Assembly (NCBI GenBank): GCA_023228885.1
Contig: JALOAJ010000023.1
Location: 1-39,196, forward strand
Origin: Bacillota bacterium
Lineage (GTDB): Bacteria > Bacillota > Clostridia > Monoglobales > Firm-18
Length of the DNA: 39,196 bases
Reading direction: 5' to 3'
Below, one piece after another: positions 23,740 through 32,916 of the stretch; the first letter of the stretch is position 1; the number at the start of each line of letters is the position of its first letter. The translations under genes and the position numbers were made by a program. The notes beneath the pieces were generated by a model. It saw only the letters and a list, made by a program, of their open reading frames with translations. It made no database searches and was not told where the DNA came from.

Positions 23740-25307
23740 TGGTTAATGGTAGCTTGAAAATACCTGTAAAGGTAAAACTTTATGACCATCAATTAAAAGC
23801 ATTCTATTTTGCCTGTGAGAAGTTTGGGTTAATAGCGGAAGGCGGTGATCCTATTGACGGTAGCGAACAAAATAATTCACCTAATAATCTTCAGGTGTTA
23901 AATTCCCAATCAGAACACTGTAAAATACACAGTTTTTTAAAAAGAAAGGCGGGTGATGAAAATGAAAATCTCCAAAAGTAGCGGTGTTGCTCTCCTGATG
24001 GAGATGGGTTAGGCACAGGGAAAACAATAACCAGTATTGCAATTGCCGGAGCGTTATATAACGCAAGAAAAATACAGAGATTGCTTATAGTTGCACCGCT
24101 TTCCATTTTAGGGGTATGGCAAGAGGAATTTGAAAAATTCGCTGGGTTTCCATATACCCTCACCCTCTTAAAAGGCAGTAGTGCCCAAAAGAAAGAACAA
24201 CTGAAACAGCAAAAAGCAGAGGGTTTAGAAATTATTGTAATTAACTATGAAAGTGCATGGCGGCTGGAAAAAGATTTGTTAGCGTTTAATGCCGACCTTG
24301 TTATTGCTGATGAGGCACATAAATTGAAGGAGACCCGCACCGCTCAATCTAAAGCAATGCACCACTTGGGGGATAACGCTAAGTACAAATTGCTACTGAC
24401 AGGCACGGTAATTACAAATAAAGAATTAGATGTGTTTTCACAATACCGTTTCCTAAATCATGAGGTGTTTGGCAACTCGTTTTATGTATTCCGCAACAGA
24501 TATTTTGACATGGTGGGTTACGGCAACCATATCCCCCGTTTTAGAAAAAGTATGACAAATGAATTTTTGCAACGCTTGCATTCCGTTGCCTTCCGTGTAA
24601 CAAAAGCCGAATGCTTAGATTTGCCCGAGGTTACAGAAGAAATCCGTATGGTGGAATTAGAGCCAAAGGCACTGAAGTTATACACCGAGTTGGAAAAAGA
24701 GTCCTATACAGAATTGGCAGGCGCTGAAGTTTCTGCCGTAAATGTGCTGACTAAGCTACTTCGCCTTTGCCAACTTACAGGCGGGCATCTTACCGATGAC
24801 GAAGGCGATATCAATGCAATCAGCACAGCAAAACTTGATGCACTATCCGATATTATTGACTCAGCCGTGGCGGAAGATAAGAAACTTGTTGTAATGGCAC
24901 GGTTTGTACCTGAACTAAACGATATACAAAAGTTGCTTGAGAAAAAGAAAATCGAATATGCTGTTGTGCGTGGTGGGGTAAAAAATCGTTCCGATGAAAT
25001 AAGCCGTTTTCAAACTGACCCTAAGTGCCGTGTGTTTGTAGGACAGATTGCGGCGGCAGGTCTTGGCATAACCTTAACGGCGGCATCAACAATGGTTTTT
25101 TATAGCATGGATTATTCCATGAGCAATTTTGAGCAGGCAAAGGCACGAATCCACCGTGTATCACAAAAAAATGACTGTCATTATATCTATCTTGTTGCAA
25201 AAAACACGGTGGATTACAAAGTCCTACGCTCACTTCAATGTAAAGTGGACCTGGCACGAACCCTTATAGATGATTACCGCAAGGGCATAAATCCATTCAA
25301 AATTTAG
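23739..25307 (+). pseudogene. SNF2/DEAD-type helicase, disrupted
   Basis: The N-terminal piece (from ATG 23739) reads KLYDHQLKAFYFACEKFGL, then runs into an HNH-like stretch and stops at 23981. A second frame from the ATG near 23961 reads MKISKSSGVALLMEMG and hits TAG at 24010-24012, inside Walker A. The third frame continues as GTGKTITSIAIAGALY and is intact to 25307 (VIADEAHKLKE, LLTGTVITNK, QIAAAGLGITLTAA, QAKARIHRVSQ). Removing four bases near 24009-24012 restores MEMGTGKT. The gene is therefore frameshifted unless this is a sequencing error or programmed shift. Relatives are replication-block helicases of about 450 residues. Without this, the element lacks its helicase here. Confidence 0.8.
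23850..23957 (+). other. HNH-nuclease-like remnant inside the helicase gene
   Basis: The frame here reads NNSPNNLQVLNSQSEHCKIH, the C-terminal pattern of HNH homing-type nucleases (asparagines, then paired His). It is bracketed by near-identical bases AAGGCGGTGAT (23839-23849) and AAGGCGGGTGAT (23946-23957), as expected for a decayed insertion. Confidence 0.5.
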
Positions 25308-25326
25308 GGGGTTGTTATTTTCGGCT
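25307..25326 (+). repeat. 20-bp leader repeat, copy 2
   Basis: Identical to 23095-23114. It begins at the last base of the helicase stop codon and lies 25 bases upstream of the next start. Confidence 0.75.
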
Positions 25327-25351
25327 TGTAGTAGAAAGGAGGTAATAGCCC

Positions 25352-25762
25352 ATGAAAAACGCAAAGATTTTTGAACTGGCGGATCAGCTAAAAGCGGCAA
25401 AGGAGCTGAAAAAAGAAGTTGATGCACAGTCTAAGGAAATTGGCGCAGAGATTGAAAAGCTTGACCTTGCTCTTTCCGATGCAATGGTCGAGGCAGAATG
25501 CGACCGCTTTTCACGCAACGGTAGTACTTTTTATCTTAGCAACAGATTGTTCGCATCCCCTGTTTCCGGATGCAGGGACGAGATGATTCTTGCCCTAAAA
25601 ACACACGGCTACGCAGATATCGTTACTGAAACGGTTAATGCAAATACCCTCGCATCATTTATCAAAGAGCAAATGATACTCAACAATGATGAAGTTCCAA
25701 ATTGGCTATCGAATGTAGTAAACACCTACGAAAAAACATCGGTTGGCATTCGAAAAGGCTAA
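25352..25762 (+). CDS. Conserved phage-type protein, coiled-coil N-terminus
   Basis: The 136-residue protein has an N-terminal coiled coil (KIFELADQLKAAKELKKEVDAQSKEIGAEIEKLD) followed by a compact alpha/beta part. The start follows GAAAGGAGG. It sits between the helicase and a Cys-containing protein in the replication block, as in many clostridial phages. No function is known to me; an accessory role in replication or recombination is inferred from context only. Confidence 0.75.
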   Translation: MKNAKIFELADQLKAAKELKKEVDAQSKEIGAEIEKLDLALSDAMVEAECDRFSRNGSTFYLSNRLFASPVSGCRDEMILALKTHGYADIVTETVNANTLASFIKEQMILNNDEVPNWLSNVVNTYEKTSVGIRKG

Positions 25763-25795
25763 AAAACAAAATTAAATTTATAGGAGGACACATAG

Positions 25796-26560
25796 ATGTC
25801 AACGAAACAAAATACCAAATCCACGGAAATTGCCGTTACAAGCGACTTTGCAGCACTTACGGATATGACAAGTTTTAACGAGGCTCTTACTGAGGATTTA
25901 GCAGGTCTTGAGCTAACCTTTGATCGTATTAAAATCCCTGCAGGCGGTTCTACCGCTTTTGAAATTCCTGATGGGGATGAAGAAGATGTCCAAATGGTCA
26001 AGGATATTACAGGCGTGATTCTCTTGCAACATCCTGCTTTTGCTTATTATGTTGAAAAATACACCGGCGGGAAAAACCCTCCCGATTGCGGCTCTTTCGA
26101 TGGCATTACAGGACACGGTACTCCCGGCGGCAGCTGCGCTACCTGCCAATATAACCAGTACGGAAGTGGCGAGGGGCAAAGCAAAGCGTGCAAAAACCGC
26201 CGTATGCTCTATATTTTGATGGAGGGGGAATTGTTCCCTATGATGCTCTCCGTTCCTACGGGCAGTCTTAAGGAGTACACTACTTACGCTAAGCGCCAGT
26301 TATCTAAGGGTAGAAAACTCAGCCGTATTGTAACAAAAATATCGCTCAAAAAAGCCACTAATAGTTCAGGCATCATATTCTCGCAAGCTGTATTTTCCTT
26401 TGTTCGTATGCTAAATTCCGAGGAAATCAAGGCAATATCTACAATCACAGAGCAGATGAAATCCTATGCGGCTAACCTATCTATGTCAGCGCTTGCCCCG
26501 GTTGATGAAGTACCCTTTGTAGATACGGAAACAGGCGAAGTCATTGAACCCTTGAAATAA
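25796..26560 (+). CDS. Conserved phage-type protein with four-Cys motif
   Basis: The 254-residue protein has a central region DCGSFDG...GGSCATCQYNQ...SKACKNRR, a C-x(about 20)-C-x2-C-x(about 15)-C arrangement likely to bind zinc, followed by MLYILMEGELFPMMLSVPTGSLKEYTTYAKRQL. The start follows AGGAGG. Position directly before DNA polymerase suggests a single-strand binding or recombination accessory role, which is inference. After the gene a GTCGGG/CCCGAC hairpin (26577-26600) without a T-run lies before the polymerase gene. Confidence 0.72.
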   Translation: MSTKQNTKSTEIAVTSDFAALTDMTSFNEALTEDLAGLELTFDRIKIPAGGSTAFEIPDGDEEDVQMVKDITGVILLQHPAFAYYVEKYTGGKNPPDCGSFDGITGHGTPGGSCATCQYNQYGSGEGQSKACKNRRMLYILMEGELFPMMLSVPTGSLKEYTTYAKRQLSKGRKLSRIVTKISLKKATNSSGIIFSQAVFSFVRMLNSEEIKAISTITEQMKSYAANLSMSALAPVDEVPFVDTETGEVIEPLK

Positions 26561-26624
26561 GAAAAGCCCAAATTGGTCGGGTGGGGTTTCCCTGCCCGAC
26601 TAAAATCTAATGGAGATGATTTTA

Positions 26625-28526
26625 ATGGAAAGTAATTATAAATGCGTCACCAGCGTAGCCGGTATCCATGAATATATCGCAGGGGCAGTCGATGTGGCAT
26701 TCGATTTTGAAACAGCGCCCGATGAGGAATACCGCAGCGATGAGAAAGCGGCGCTTGATCCTGCTAAAAGCCATATTGTCGGCTGCAGTTTTAGTATAAA
26801 GGCATACACCGGCATATATGTACCCGTGGCACACAAAGTCGGCATTAATATTGATAATACAGAGTTCTATTCTTTTTTGCGTGAATTTTTAATGAATAGG
26901 TCCATTCGGAAGATTGCACATAATTTGTCCTTTGAGGCAATGTTTAGTTATTACTTAGGAATTGTCATTCTGCCGCCTGTTTATGACACCATTGCCGCAT
27001 CACAAATGTCGCTAAAAAACAGCGCTGAATTTCGAGGTCTATCGGATAGTGGTTTGAAAAAGTTGGCTGCAGAACTCTGCAACGAGACCATTCCTACCTT
27101 TGCCGATGTAACAGACGGAAAATATTTTGATGAGTTAGATGCACAAGGTATAGAAACCGTGCGTTACGGCGCCGCAGACTCGGATTATTCACTTAGGCTG
27201 ATGCACATTTTTAACAATTGGTTTGACCGTTTTCTGCCCAAACACAAGTGGATTGTAGAAAACATTGAATCACCTACCTCGGTATATATCGGCATTATGA
27301 AATGCAATGGCGTGCCAATCAATCTGCCCCTTATGCTGCAGCGCAAGAAAGAAGCGGAAACGGCTATGGAGCAGCTACGTGAACAGATTGCGTTAATCAT
27401 TGGCGATGTGAAAATCGGCTCAAATTGCGGCACCAAAGCTTTTAAGGATTATTTGTATAAGACTTTAAAACTGCCTGTTCTAAAAACCACGAACACCGAT
27501 AAAGGCGCGTCAGACGATGCGGCTATGATATTACTCAAAGAATGGTGCGATGAAAACCGTAAGGAGCTCTCGCCTTTGTTTGCTTTGGTTCAGGAATATA
27601 GAAAATGGGGAAAAATCAAGTCCACATACATTGATGGGTACTTAAAACATTTAAATTCGGCAACCGGGAAAATTCATTCCAATATGTATGCACTCTCTAC
27701 CAATACGGGCAGATTTAGCTGCAGTCAGCCGAATTGCCAGAATATGCCCCGTAAGACCAACGACCCCATTGGTGTGAGAACTTTTATTGCAGCACCCAAA
27801 GGTTACCTTATTGTCAGCTGCGATTACTCCCAGATTGAACTTAGAGTTGGAGCACATTATTGTCAAGACGAAATCATGATGGAAACCTACCGCACGGGCG
27901 GAGATATTCACGAACAAACCGCCTCCGTTATTTTCGGTGCAGGCAAGCATGACAAAGAGCAGCGTACCATTGCAAAGAATGTGAATTTTGGCACCTTCTA
28001 CGGTCTTTTCCCCAGGGGATTGCAATCAACACTTAAATTTAAGGCGGGGATTGTTAAATCGGTCTTGGAGTGTGAAACAATCATTGCAAATCTTAAAGAA
28101 GGGTATCCAAAGCTTGTTACATGGCAGGAAGAAACCAAAGCTATGGCCGCTAAAAGAATGTACTGCGAAACACGGCTTGGCAGAAGGCGCTATCTCCCTC
28201 ATATCAATAGCAGTGATTGGGGCAAAAAATCCTTTGCAGAGCGCCAAAGTATGAATACGCCCATTCAAGGCACGGCAGCGGACATTTTAAAACTTGCTCT
28301 GGGCAGGATTTTGCTCGGCTTACCCGACCGACCTTGGCTGCAACCTATTTTACAAATTCACGATGAGCTAACATTCATCATTCCAAAAGAGCGCTTAGAT
28401 GAGGCTGTATCCTATATCAAAGAATGTATGCAGCAACAGCCATTCCCTGAATTTGACCTGCCTCTTGTGGCGGAAAGTTCAGCAGGCAGCACCTTTGGAG
28501 CGATGGAGGAATTGGAGGAAGTTTAA
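26625..28526 (+). CDS. DNA polymerase, family A
   Basis: The 633-residue polymerase has an N-terminal 3'-5' exonuclease-like domain (VAFDFETAP, near residue 25) and a C-terminal polymerase domain with motif A CDYSQIELR (Asp400), motif B RTIAKNVNFGTFYG and motif C QIHDELTF (Asp580). It should copy the element's DNA in the cytoplasm. The start at 26625 follows GGAG by nine bases; an ATG at 26610 is in frame. It lacks a 5'-3' nuclease domain, as phage family A polymerases do. The next gene begins one base after its stop. Confidence 0.92.
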   Translation: MESNYKCVTSVAGIHEYIAGAVDVAFDFETAPDEEYRSDEKAALDPAKSHIVGCSFSIKAYTGIYVPVAHKVGINIDNTEFYSFLREFLMNRSIRKIAHNLSFEAMFSYYLGIVILPPVYDTIAASQMSLKNSAEFRGLSDSGLKKLAAELCNETIPTFADVTDGKYFDELDAQGIETVRYGAADSDYSLRLMHIFNNWFDRFLPKHKWIVENIESPTSVYIGIMKCNGVPINLPLMLQRKKEAETAMEQLREQIALIIGDVKIGSNCGTKAFKDYLYKTLKLPVLKTTNTDKGASDDAAMILLKEWCDENRKELSPLFALVQEYRKWGKIKSTYIDGYLKHLNSATGKIHSNMYALSTNTGRFSCSQPNCQNMPRKTNDPIGVRTFIAAPKGYLIVSCDYSQIELRVGAHYCQDEIMMETYRTGGDIHEQTASVIFGAGKHDKEQRTIAKNVNFGTFYGLFPRGLQSTLKFKAGIVKSVLECETIIANLKEGYPKLVTWQEETKAMAAKRMYCETRLGRRRYLPHINSSDWGKKSFAERQSMNTPIQGTAADILKLALGRILLGLPDRPWLQPILQIHDELTFIIPKERLDEAVSYIKECMQQQPFPEFDLPLVAESSAGSTFGAMEELEEV

Positions 28527-28955
28527 ATGTATAAAAATTCTGAGGGCTATGCAGACCCAACTGCCGGTATTGCAATTGGACGAGTTATGCGTGAATACAG
28601 ATTGGAGCAAAAAGAAAAGTGGAGGCGCCGGCACGAACTGAAAAACCGCCCTAAAATCTATGTAGCATCTAAGTATGCCGGAGATGTTGATACTAATGTA
28701 ACTAACGCAATTCGCTATTGTAAATATGTAATTGAGAAAAAGTGCATACCTATAGCCAGCCATCTTACTTACCCCACCATGCTAAATGATGCAGACCCAT
28801 ATGAGCGTGAAATGGGGTTGATGTTTGGTCTTGCCCTGCTCGCACTTTGTGACGAGGTTTGGTGTTTCGGCGAAATCTCACAAGGCATGGAGATGGAAAT
28901 AGCCGAGGCGAAGCGGCTGGGCAAAAAAGTTTGTTACTTTAAGGGGGCGGTTTGA
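28527..28955 (+). CDS. DUF4406/DUF7768-like nucleoside-2-deoxyribosyltransferase-fold protein
   Basis: The 142-residue protein has a core KIYVASKYAGDVDTNVTNAIRYCKYVIEKKCIPIASHL and CDEVWCFGEISQGMEMEIAEAKRLGKKV, resembling the DUF4406/DUF7768 Rossmann-like fold related to nucleoside 2-deoxyribosyltransferases. Phages carry these often, perhaps for nucleotide salvage; the activity is not proven. A short helical N-terminal extension (1-40) precedes the fold. It starts directly after the polymerase stop, and its TGA overlaps the primase ATG. Confidence 0.78.
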   Translation: MYKNSEGYADPTAGIAIGRVMREYRLEQKEKWRRRHELKNRPKIYVASKYAGDVDTNVTNAIRYCKYVIEKKCIPIASHLTYPTMLNDADPYEREMGLMFGLALLALCDEVWCFGEISQGMEMEIAEAKRLGKKVCYFKGAV

Positions 28956-31438
28956 TGAGCGTATCAGCACAGGAAATTTTACAAAGCCTGTTTAACCCTG
29001 AGGATACCGTCTGCTTTCGTGTGTTTGATGATAGAAAAGAAGGTGTTTTCACAGGGCAAAAACTATCGGTTGAATGCGGCAAATACAAGACCATTGAACC
29101 CACGCTAATGCAGCATAACGAGTTAAACCGCGGCATTTTCTTTGTAGTAAACTTCGGCGGTCATGATGATGCGAGCATCAGCCGTATCAATGCCCAGTTT
29201 GTAGAATGTGATGATTCCACCTTTGAGGAACAGCAAAAACGAATTGATAAATTTCCGCTGCCACCCTCTATGGTGATTAAAACAAAGAAGTCCCTGCACA
29301 CCTATTGGTTTATGAAGGATGCCGATGTGAAAGAATTTCGCAGCATTCAAAAACAACTGGTAAAACATTTTTCAGGAGATCCAACCTGTGTAAATGAAAG
29401 CCGTGTTATGCGTTTGCCGGGGTTTAATCATTGCAAGGCAGACCCTGTTATGGTGGAGTGCATTTCCTTTCACCCGGAACGCAGATATACGCAAAAGCAG
29501 TTATCAGATGTGCTGCCCGAATTAGAAAGCAAGCCGCCGGAAGTCAAAAAAGGCTCTGAAAAAGGGCTTGATATTATCTTACAACAATGTGAATTTATGA
29601 AACATTGCCGTGAAAATGCAGCAACCCTGCCTGAACACGATTGGTATGCGATGATTACAAACCTTGCACCTTTCGAGGGTGGCACGGCAGTCATTCATGA
29701 GCTGTCCGCTCCCTATGCGGGATATGATAAATCTGCTACCCAGAGGAAAATCAATCATTTTCTTGAGAGCGGAACAAAACCAATAACCTGCCGGACTATT
29801 GCGGAAAAGGGCTATCAATGCCCCAAACTGCAAAATGGGGAATGCACCTGCAAAGCGCCTGCGGCACTGGTGTATTTGCCTATATGCCTTGATGGTCTGC
29901 GAGAAATGATTGCAAGACTTCCTGTTAGTGAGGATACCTTAAAGGATATGCAGACAGCAAAGGGCTTTATCGAAACCTATCTTTATAATCAAGATGTTGT
30001 TACCGCTGAAACAATTATTAACCTTGAACTTAAAGAACATTTTAAATTTAAAAACACATTTTTAAAGCCACTGACAGTCATTTATAAAGATGTAAGTAAA
30101 GCCTATTTTGCAAGTGCTAAGGCAAAGCAAAACCGTATTCAAACCGATATGCCCGATTGGTATGAGGCAACCGAGCGTGGTCTGAAATTCCTCCCCGGTG
30201 TTTTGGCAGAAAATTTAGCAAATACAGAAAATGTGTTTTATGCCGCAGAGCAACATTTTATTTATCAAGACGGTGTTTATAGGGATATGCAGGAAATGGA
30301 GGCACAAAGATTGGTACAGGAAAAAATGCTCTCACGGGAAACCAAGATGGGGCAAATCGTAGATGCGGAGCATCAATGGCGGCTTCGTATACAGCGTGAG
30401 CTCCGTGAACTCAACGCAAACCCCTATATTATCAATGTCAGAAATGGCTTGTACAATGTCCTTGAAGATACACTCACAGATCATACCCCTGAGTATTCTT
30501 CAACCGTACAGCTGAATGTAACTTATGACAAAACTTCTGATTGCCCACTGTTTAAGCAGTTTCTAAAAGAGTCTATGGGTGAGGATATGGAGCAGGTGGC
30601 GCTTATTCAGGAAATGCTCGGCTATTTTCTAATCCCTGTAAACTCCGCGCAAAAATGCTTTGTTATTGTGGGGGCGGCAGGCGCCGGCAAATCGGTGCTT
30701 TTAAGAGTGTTAAACGATATTCTCCTTGGCAAGCGGAATGTGTCAAATGTATCATGGCAAGCATTAAACGAGCGTTTTAAGACGGCAGAACTCTTTGGCA
30801 AGCTTGCGAATATTTTTGCCGACCTGCCCACAAAGAACATAGATGACAACGGCATTTTCAAGGCACTGGTTGGCGAGGACTATCTAACCGTGGAAAAGAA
30901 AAACAAAAACCCGTTTAGCTTTCAATCCTGCGCAAGACTGCTTTTTTCCTGCAACAGCATACCTAAAAACTATGGTGACCGCTCAGAAGGGTTTTACCGC
31001 AGGCTTATCATCATACGATTTAACCACACTGTGCCCACGGAAAAGCGTGACCCAAACCTTGTGGACAAATTCCGTTCCGAGGCAGACGGCATCTTTCTTT
31101 TTGCACTGGAAGGATTAAAGCGGCTCATGAGCAATAACTATGCATTTAACGAAACCGAGAAAAACAAGGCAGAACTACAACAATACCGTGAGGACAGCGA
31201 TTCCGTGCTATCTTTTGTGAAGGAACATTGCCAAGTGGATACAGCGCACGAGGTTGGAAGTACAGAGCTATTTCATGCTTATAAAAATTATTGCGAGGAA
31301 TGCGGATTAAAGCCATATTCACAAAAAATGTTTGTTGGACAATTGATTGCAGCTTTGCCAGAGGTCTCCCGAAGTGTAGATAAGCTTGGTAAAAGACGCA
31401 TTTTCTCCGGTATTAAACTTGATGAAATGATAGATTAA
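28955..31438 (+). CDS. Phage/plasmid primase-helicase, P4 family
   Basis: The 827-residue protein has an N-terminal primase-like domain (HTYWFMKDADVKEFRSIQKQLVKHFSGDPTC and VMRLPGFNHCK resemble archaeo-eukaryotic/RepB-type primases), a middle Cys segment (YQCPKLQNGECTC), and a C-terminal D5/P4 superfamily 3 helicase with Walker A GAAGAGKS (573-580), LANIFADLP and LLFSCNSIP. It should prime and unwind DNA at the element's origin, likely the AT-rich inverted-repeat region directly downstream. The ATG at 28955 overlaps the previous stop. It is the largest gene of the block. Confidence 0.9.
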   Translation: MSVSAQEILQSLFNPEDTVCFRVFDDRKEGVFTGQKLSVECGKYKTIEPTLMQHNELNRGIFFVVNFGGHDDASISRINAQFVECDDSTFEEQQKRIDKFPLPPSMVIKTKKSLHTYWFMKDADVKEFRSIQKQLVKHFSGDPTCVNESRVMRLPGFNHCKADPVMVECISFHPERRYTQKQLSDVLPELESKPPEVKKGSEKGLDIILQQCEFMKHCRENAATLPEHDWYAMITNLAPFEGGTAVIHELSAPYAGYDKSATQRKINHFLESGTKPITCRTIAEKGYQCPKLQNGECTCKAPAALVYLPICLDGLREMIARLPVSEDTLKDMQTAKGFIETYLYNQDVVTAETIINLELKEHFKFKNTFLKPLTVIYKDVSKAYFASAKAKQNRIQTDMPDWYEATERGLKFLPGVLAENLANTENVFYAAEQHFIYQDGVYRDMQEMEAQRLVQEKMLSRETKMGQIVDAEHQWRLRIQRELRELNANPYIINVRNGLYNVLEDTLTDHTPEYSSTVQLNVTYDKTSDCPLFKQFLKESMGEDMEQVALIQEMLGYFLIPVNSAQKCFVIVGAAGAGKSVLLRVLNDILLGKRNVSNVSWQALNERFKTAELFGKLANIFADLPTKNIDDNGIFKALVGEDYLTVEKKNKNPFSFQSCARLLFSCNSIPKNYGDRSEGFYRRLIIIRFNHTVPTEKRDPNLVDKFRSEADGIFLFALEGLKRLMSNNYAFNETEKNKAELQQYREDSDSVLSFVKEHCQVDTAHEVGSTELFHAYKNYCEECGLKPYSQKMFVGQLIAALPEVSRSVDKLGKRRIFSGIKLDEMID

Positions 31439-31450
31439 ACCATATTAAGA

Positions 31451-31577
31451 TTTGACACATTTGACAGCAGAAATCCTATATTCTTATTATATATATAATA
31501 AAATAACACATATACTATTATACTTTTTTATAATTAATATTGTGTAAAATGGAAAATCAGCTGTCAAATGTGTCAAA
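31451..31577. repeat. AT-rich region between perfect 18-bp inverted repeats (candidate origin)
   Basis: TTTGACACATTTGACAGC at 31451-31468 and its exact reverse complement at 31560-31577 enclose about 90 bases of almost pure A/T. Each arm is itself two tandem TTTGACA heptamers, and another TTGACAG lies at 31603. Iteron-like repeats plus an unwinding element right after a primase-helicase gene suggest a replication origin; a giant terminator stem is the alternative. Confidence 0.6.
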
Positions 31578-31609
31578 ACACCCTAAAACTAAGGAAAGTT
31601 GGTTGACAG

Positions 31610-31921
31610 ATGAAGGAAACAGATATTGTTAGAGCAATTTTAAAATACCTTAAAACCCTTGATGGGTGCTTTGCGTGGAAGGAACATGGCGGAATGTACG
31701 GAACTGCAGGCATTCCCGATATTATCGCCTGCATTGGTGGTAGATTCTACGCATTTGAGGTTAAATTACCAAAAGGCAAAACAACAAAGCTACAAGATGC
31801 AACTATTTGTAAAATCCTCAAGGCAGGCGGAACTGCGGTGGTTGTTCGTTCGGTCAGTGAGGTGCGGGCTGTGTTTGAAAACGCAGTCCCCTGCAATGAT
31901 ACCAAAACAACGAATCTTTGA
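31610..31921 (+). CDS. VRR-NUC domain nuclease
   Basis: The 103-residue stand-alone VRR-NUC (PD-(D/E)XK type) protein has YGTAGIPDIIACIGGRFYAFEVKLPKGKTTKLQ, with the catalytic Asp in GIPDI and the Glu-x-Lys in FEVK. Phage VRR-NUC proteins are structure-specific nucleases probably acting on replication or recombination intermediates. It lies after the candidate origin. Length is typical of phage members. Confidence 0.9.
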   Translation: MKETDIVRAILKYLKTLDGCFAWKEHGGMYGTAGIPDIIACIGGRFYAFEVKLPKGKTTKLQDATICKILKAGGTAVVVRSVSEVRAVFENAVPCNDTKTTNL

Positions 31922-31988
31922 CTTATGGATACACTGCACTCAATGCAACATTTCTTCTTTGGAAATATTAAAAAGGAGAGTGTTCCAA

Positions 31989-32420
31989 ATGAATGCTAAA
32001 AAATATTTAGGACAAGCGTATTTAATCAATATGGACATTGCAAGCCGTCTTGAGCAATTAGAACAGCTCAGATCACTGGCGCAGAGGGTTACGACTGTGA
32101 TTGGAGACGTAAAGGTTCAGACAACAAGGCAAAAAAGCCCTATTGAGAACACTATTATAAAAATTATGCAGGCAGAAGATGAATTAAATGCAGTTATAGA
32201 CAAGTTGGTTGAGACTAAAGAAAATATCAGGAAGATGATATTAAAAATCAACAATTCCGATTACAGGATTGTGCTTGAACTGCGGTATCTTTGTTTTAAC
32301 TCCTGGGAGAAGATAGCGATTAAATTAAATTTAAGCTGTAACGGTGTTTATCAAAAACATTTCCGTGCTTTGCAAAAGTTTAATAAAATCTACAATGCGG
32401 AGGTACAAAAGAATGTATAA
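31989..32420 (+). CDS. DUF1492/ArpU-like late-regulator protein
   Basis: The 143-residue protein has an N-terminal helix, ASRLEQLEQLRSLAQRVT, and a C-terminal sigma-like HTH, DYRIVLELRYLCFNSWEKIAIKLNLSCNGVYQKHFRALQKF, as in DUF1492 proteins that resemble ArpU-type phage late-gene activators. The start at 31989 follows AAGGAGAG by eight bases; the longer open frame upstream is not coding. It overlaps the next gene by eight bases. Confidence 0.82.
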   Translation: MNAKKYLGQAYLINMDIASRLEQLEQLRSLAQRVTTVIGDVKVQTTRQKSPIENTIIKIMQAEDELNAVIDKLVETKENIRKMILKINNSDYRIVLELRYLCFNSWEKIAIKLNLSCNGVYQKHFRALQKFNKIYNAEVQKNV

Positions 32421-32802
32421 AAACCTTAAGATAGGCGATGTTATAGACCTTTGCCGAGAAACGGGCGAGAATTTAAATATAACCATTCCCGACGATGAAA
32501 CAATACTAAAAGAGTTTTCCCTGCAAATACCTTTACCTTTTATACTAAAAAATGATGAATTGCAACTATGGATTGATAGGTATTACATAGCGTACAGCAG
32601 GTATGATGAAACAGCCGTACACTATGTATATGTTTCAAAACTCCACATTAACGAGGAAAGAAATTCGTACAAACGCAGAAAAATGCCCAATGAAATAAAA
32701 CAGGCACTTGACTATGCCGAAAGACAAATGGATAAATACAATATGGATTATTATGTTTCAAAAAAGTTTTTTAAATTTTTTTCTAAATTGCAAACAAAGT
32801 AA
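32413..32802 (+). CDS. Hypothetical protein
   Basis: The 129-residue protein is acidic in the N-terminal half and basic at the C-terminus, without a recognisable domain (NLKIGDVIDLCRETGENLNITIPDDE near the start, FFKFFSKLQTK at the end). GGAGGT stands seven bases before the ATG at 32413. It overlaps the DUF1492 gene and ends before an extended -10 promoter. No function assigned. Confidence 0.65.
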   Translation: MYKNLKIGDVIDLCRETGENLNITIPDDETILKEFSLQIPLPFILKNDELQLWIDRYYIAYSRYDETAVHYVYVSKLHINEERNSYKRRKMPNEIKQALDYAERQMDKYNMDYYVSKKFFKFFSKLQTK

Positions 32803-32821
32803 GGAAGTGTAAGATTTGTAT

Positions 32822-32895
32822 GTGCTATAATGGTATCGTAGAATAATATCAAAAATGACCTAAAGCCTTTGAATATACTGTTTCAAGGGCTTTTC
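32822..32895 (+). promoter_or_regulatory. Extended -10 promoter followed by a terminator (short transcript)
   Basis: TGC-TATAAT at 32823-32831 is an extended -10 box. AAAGCCTTTGAA at 32862-32873 pairs with TTCAAGGGCTTT at 32882-32893 as a terminator. The transcript would be about 60 bases with no open frame, either a small RNA or an attenuated leader of the HNH gene. Confidence 0.5.
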
Positions 32896-32916
32896 TTATG
32901 CAGGAGTGATTAACAT

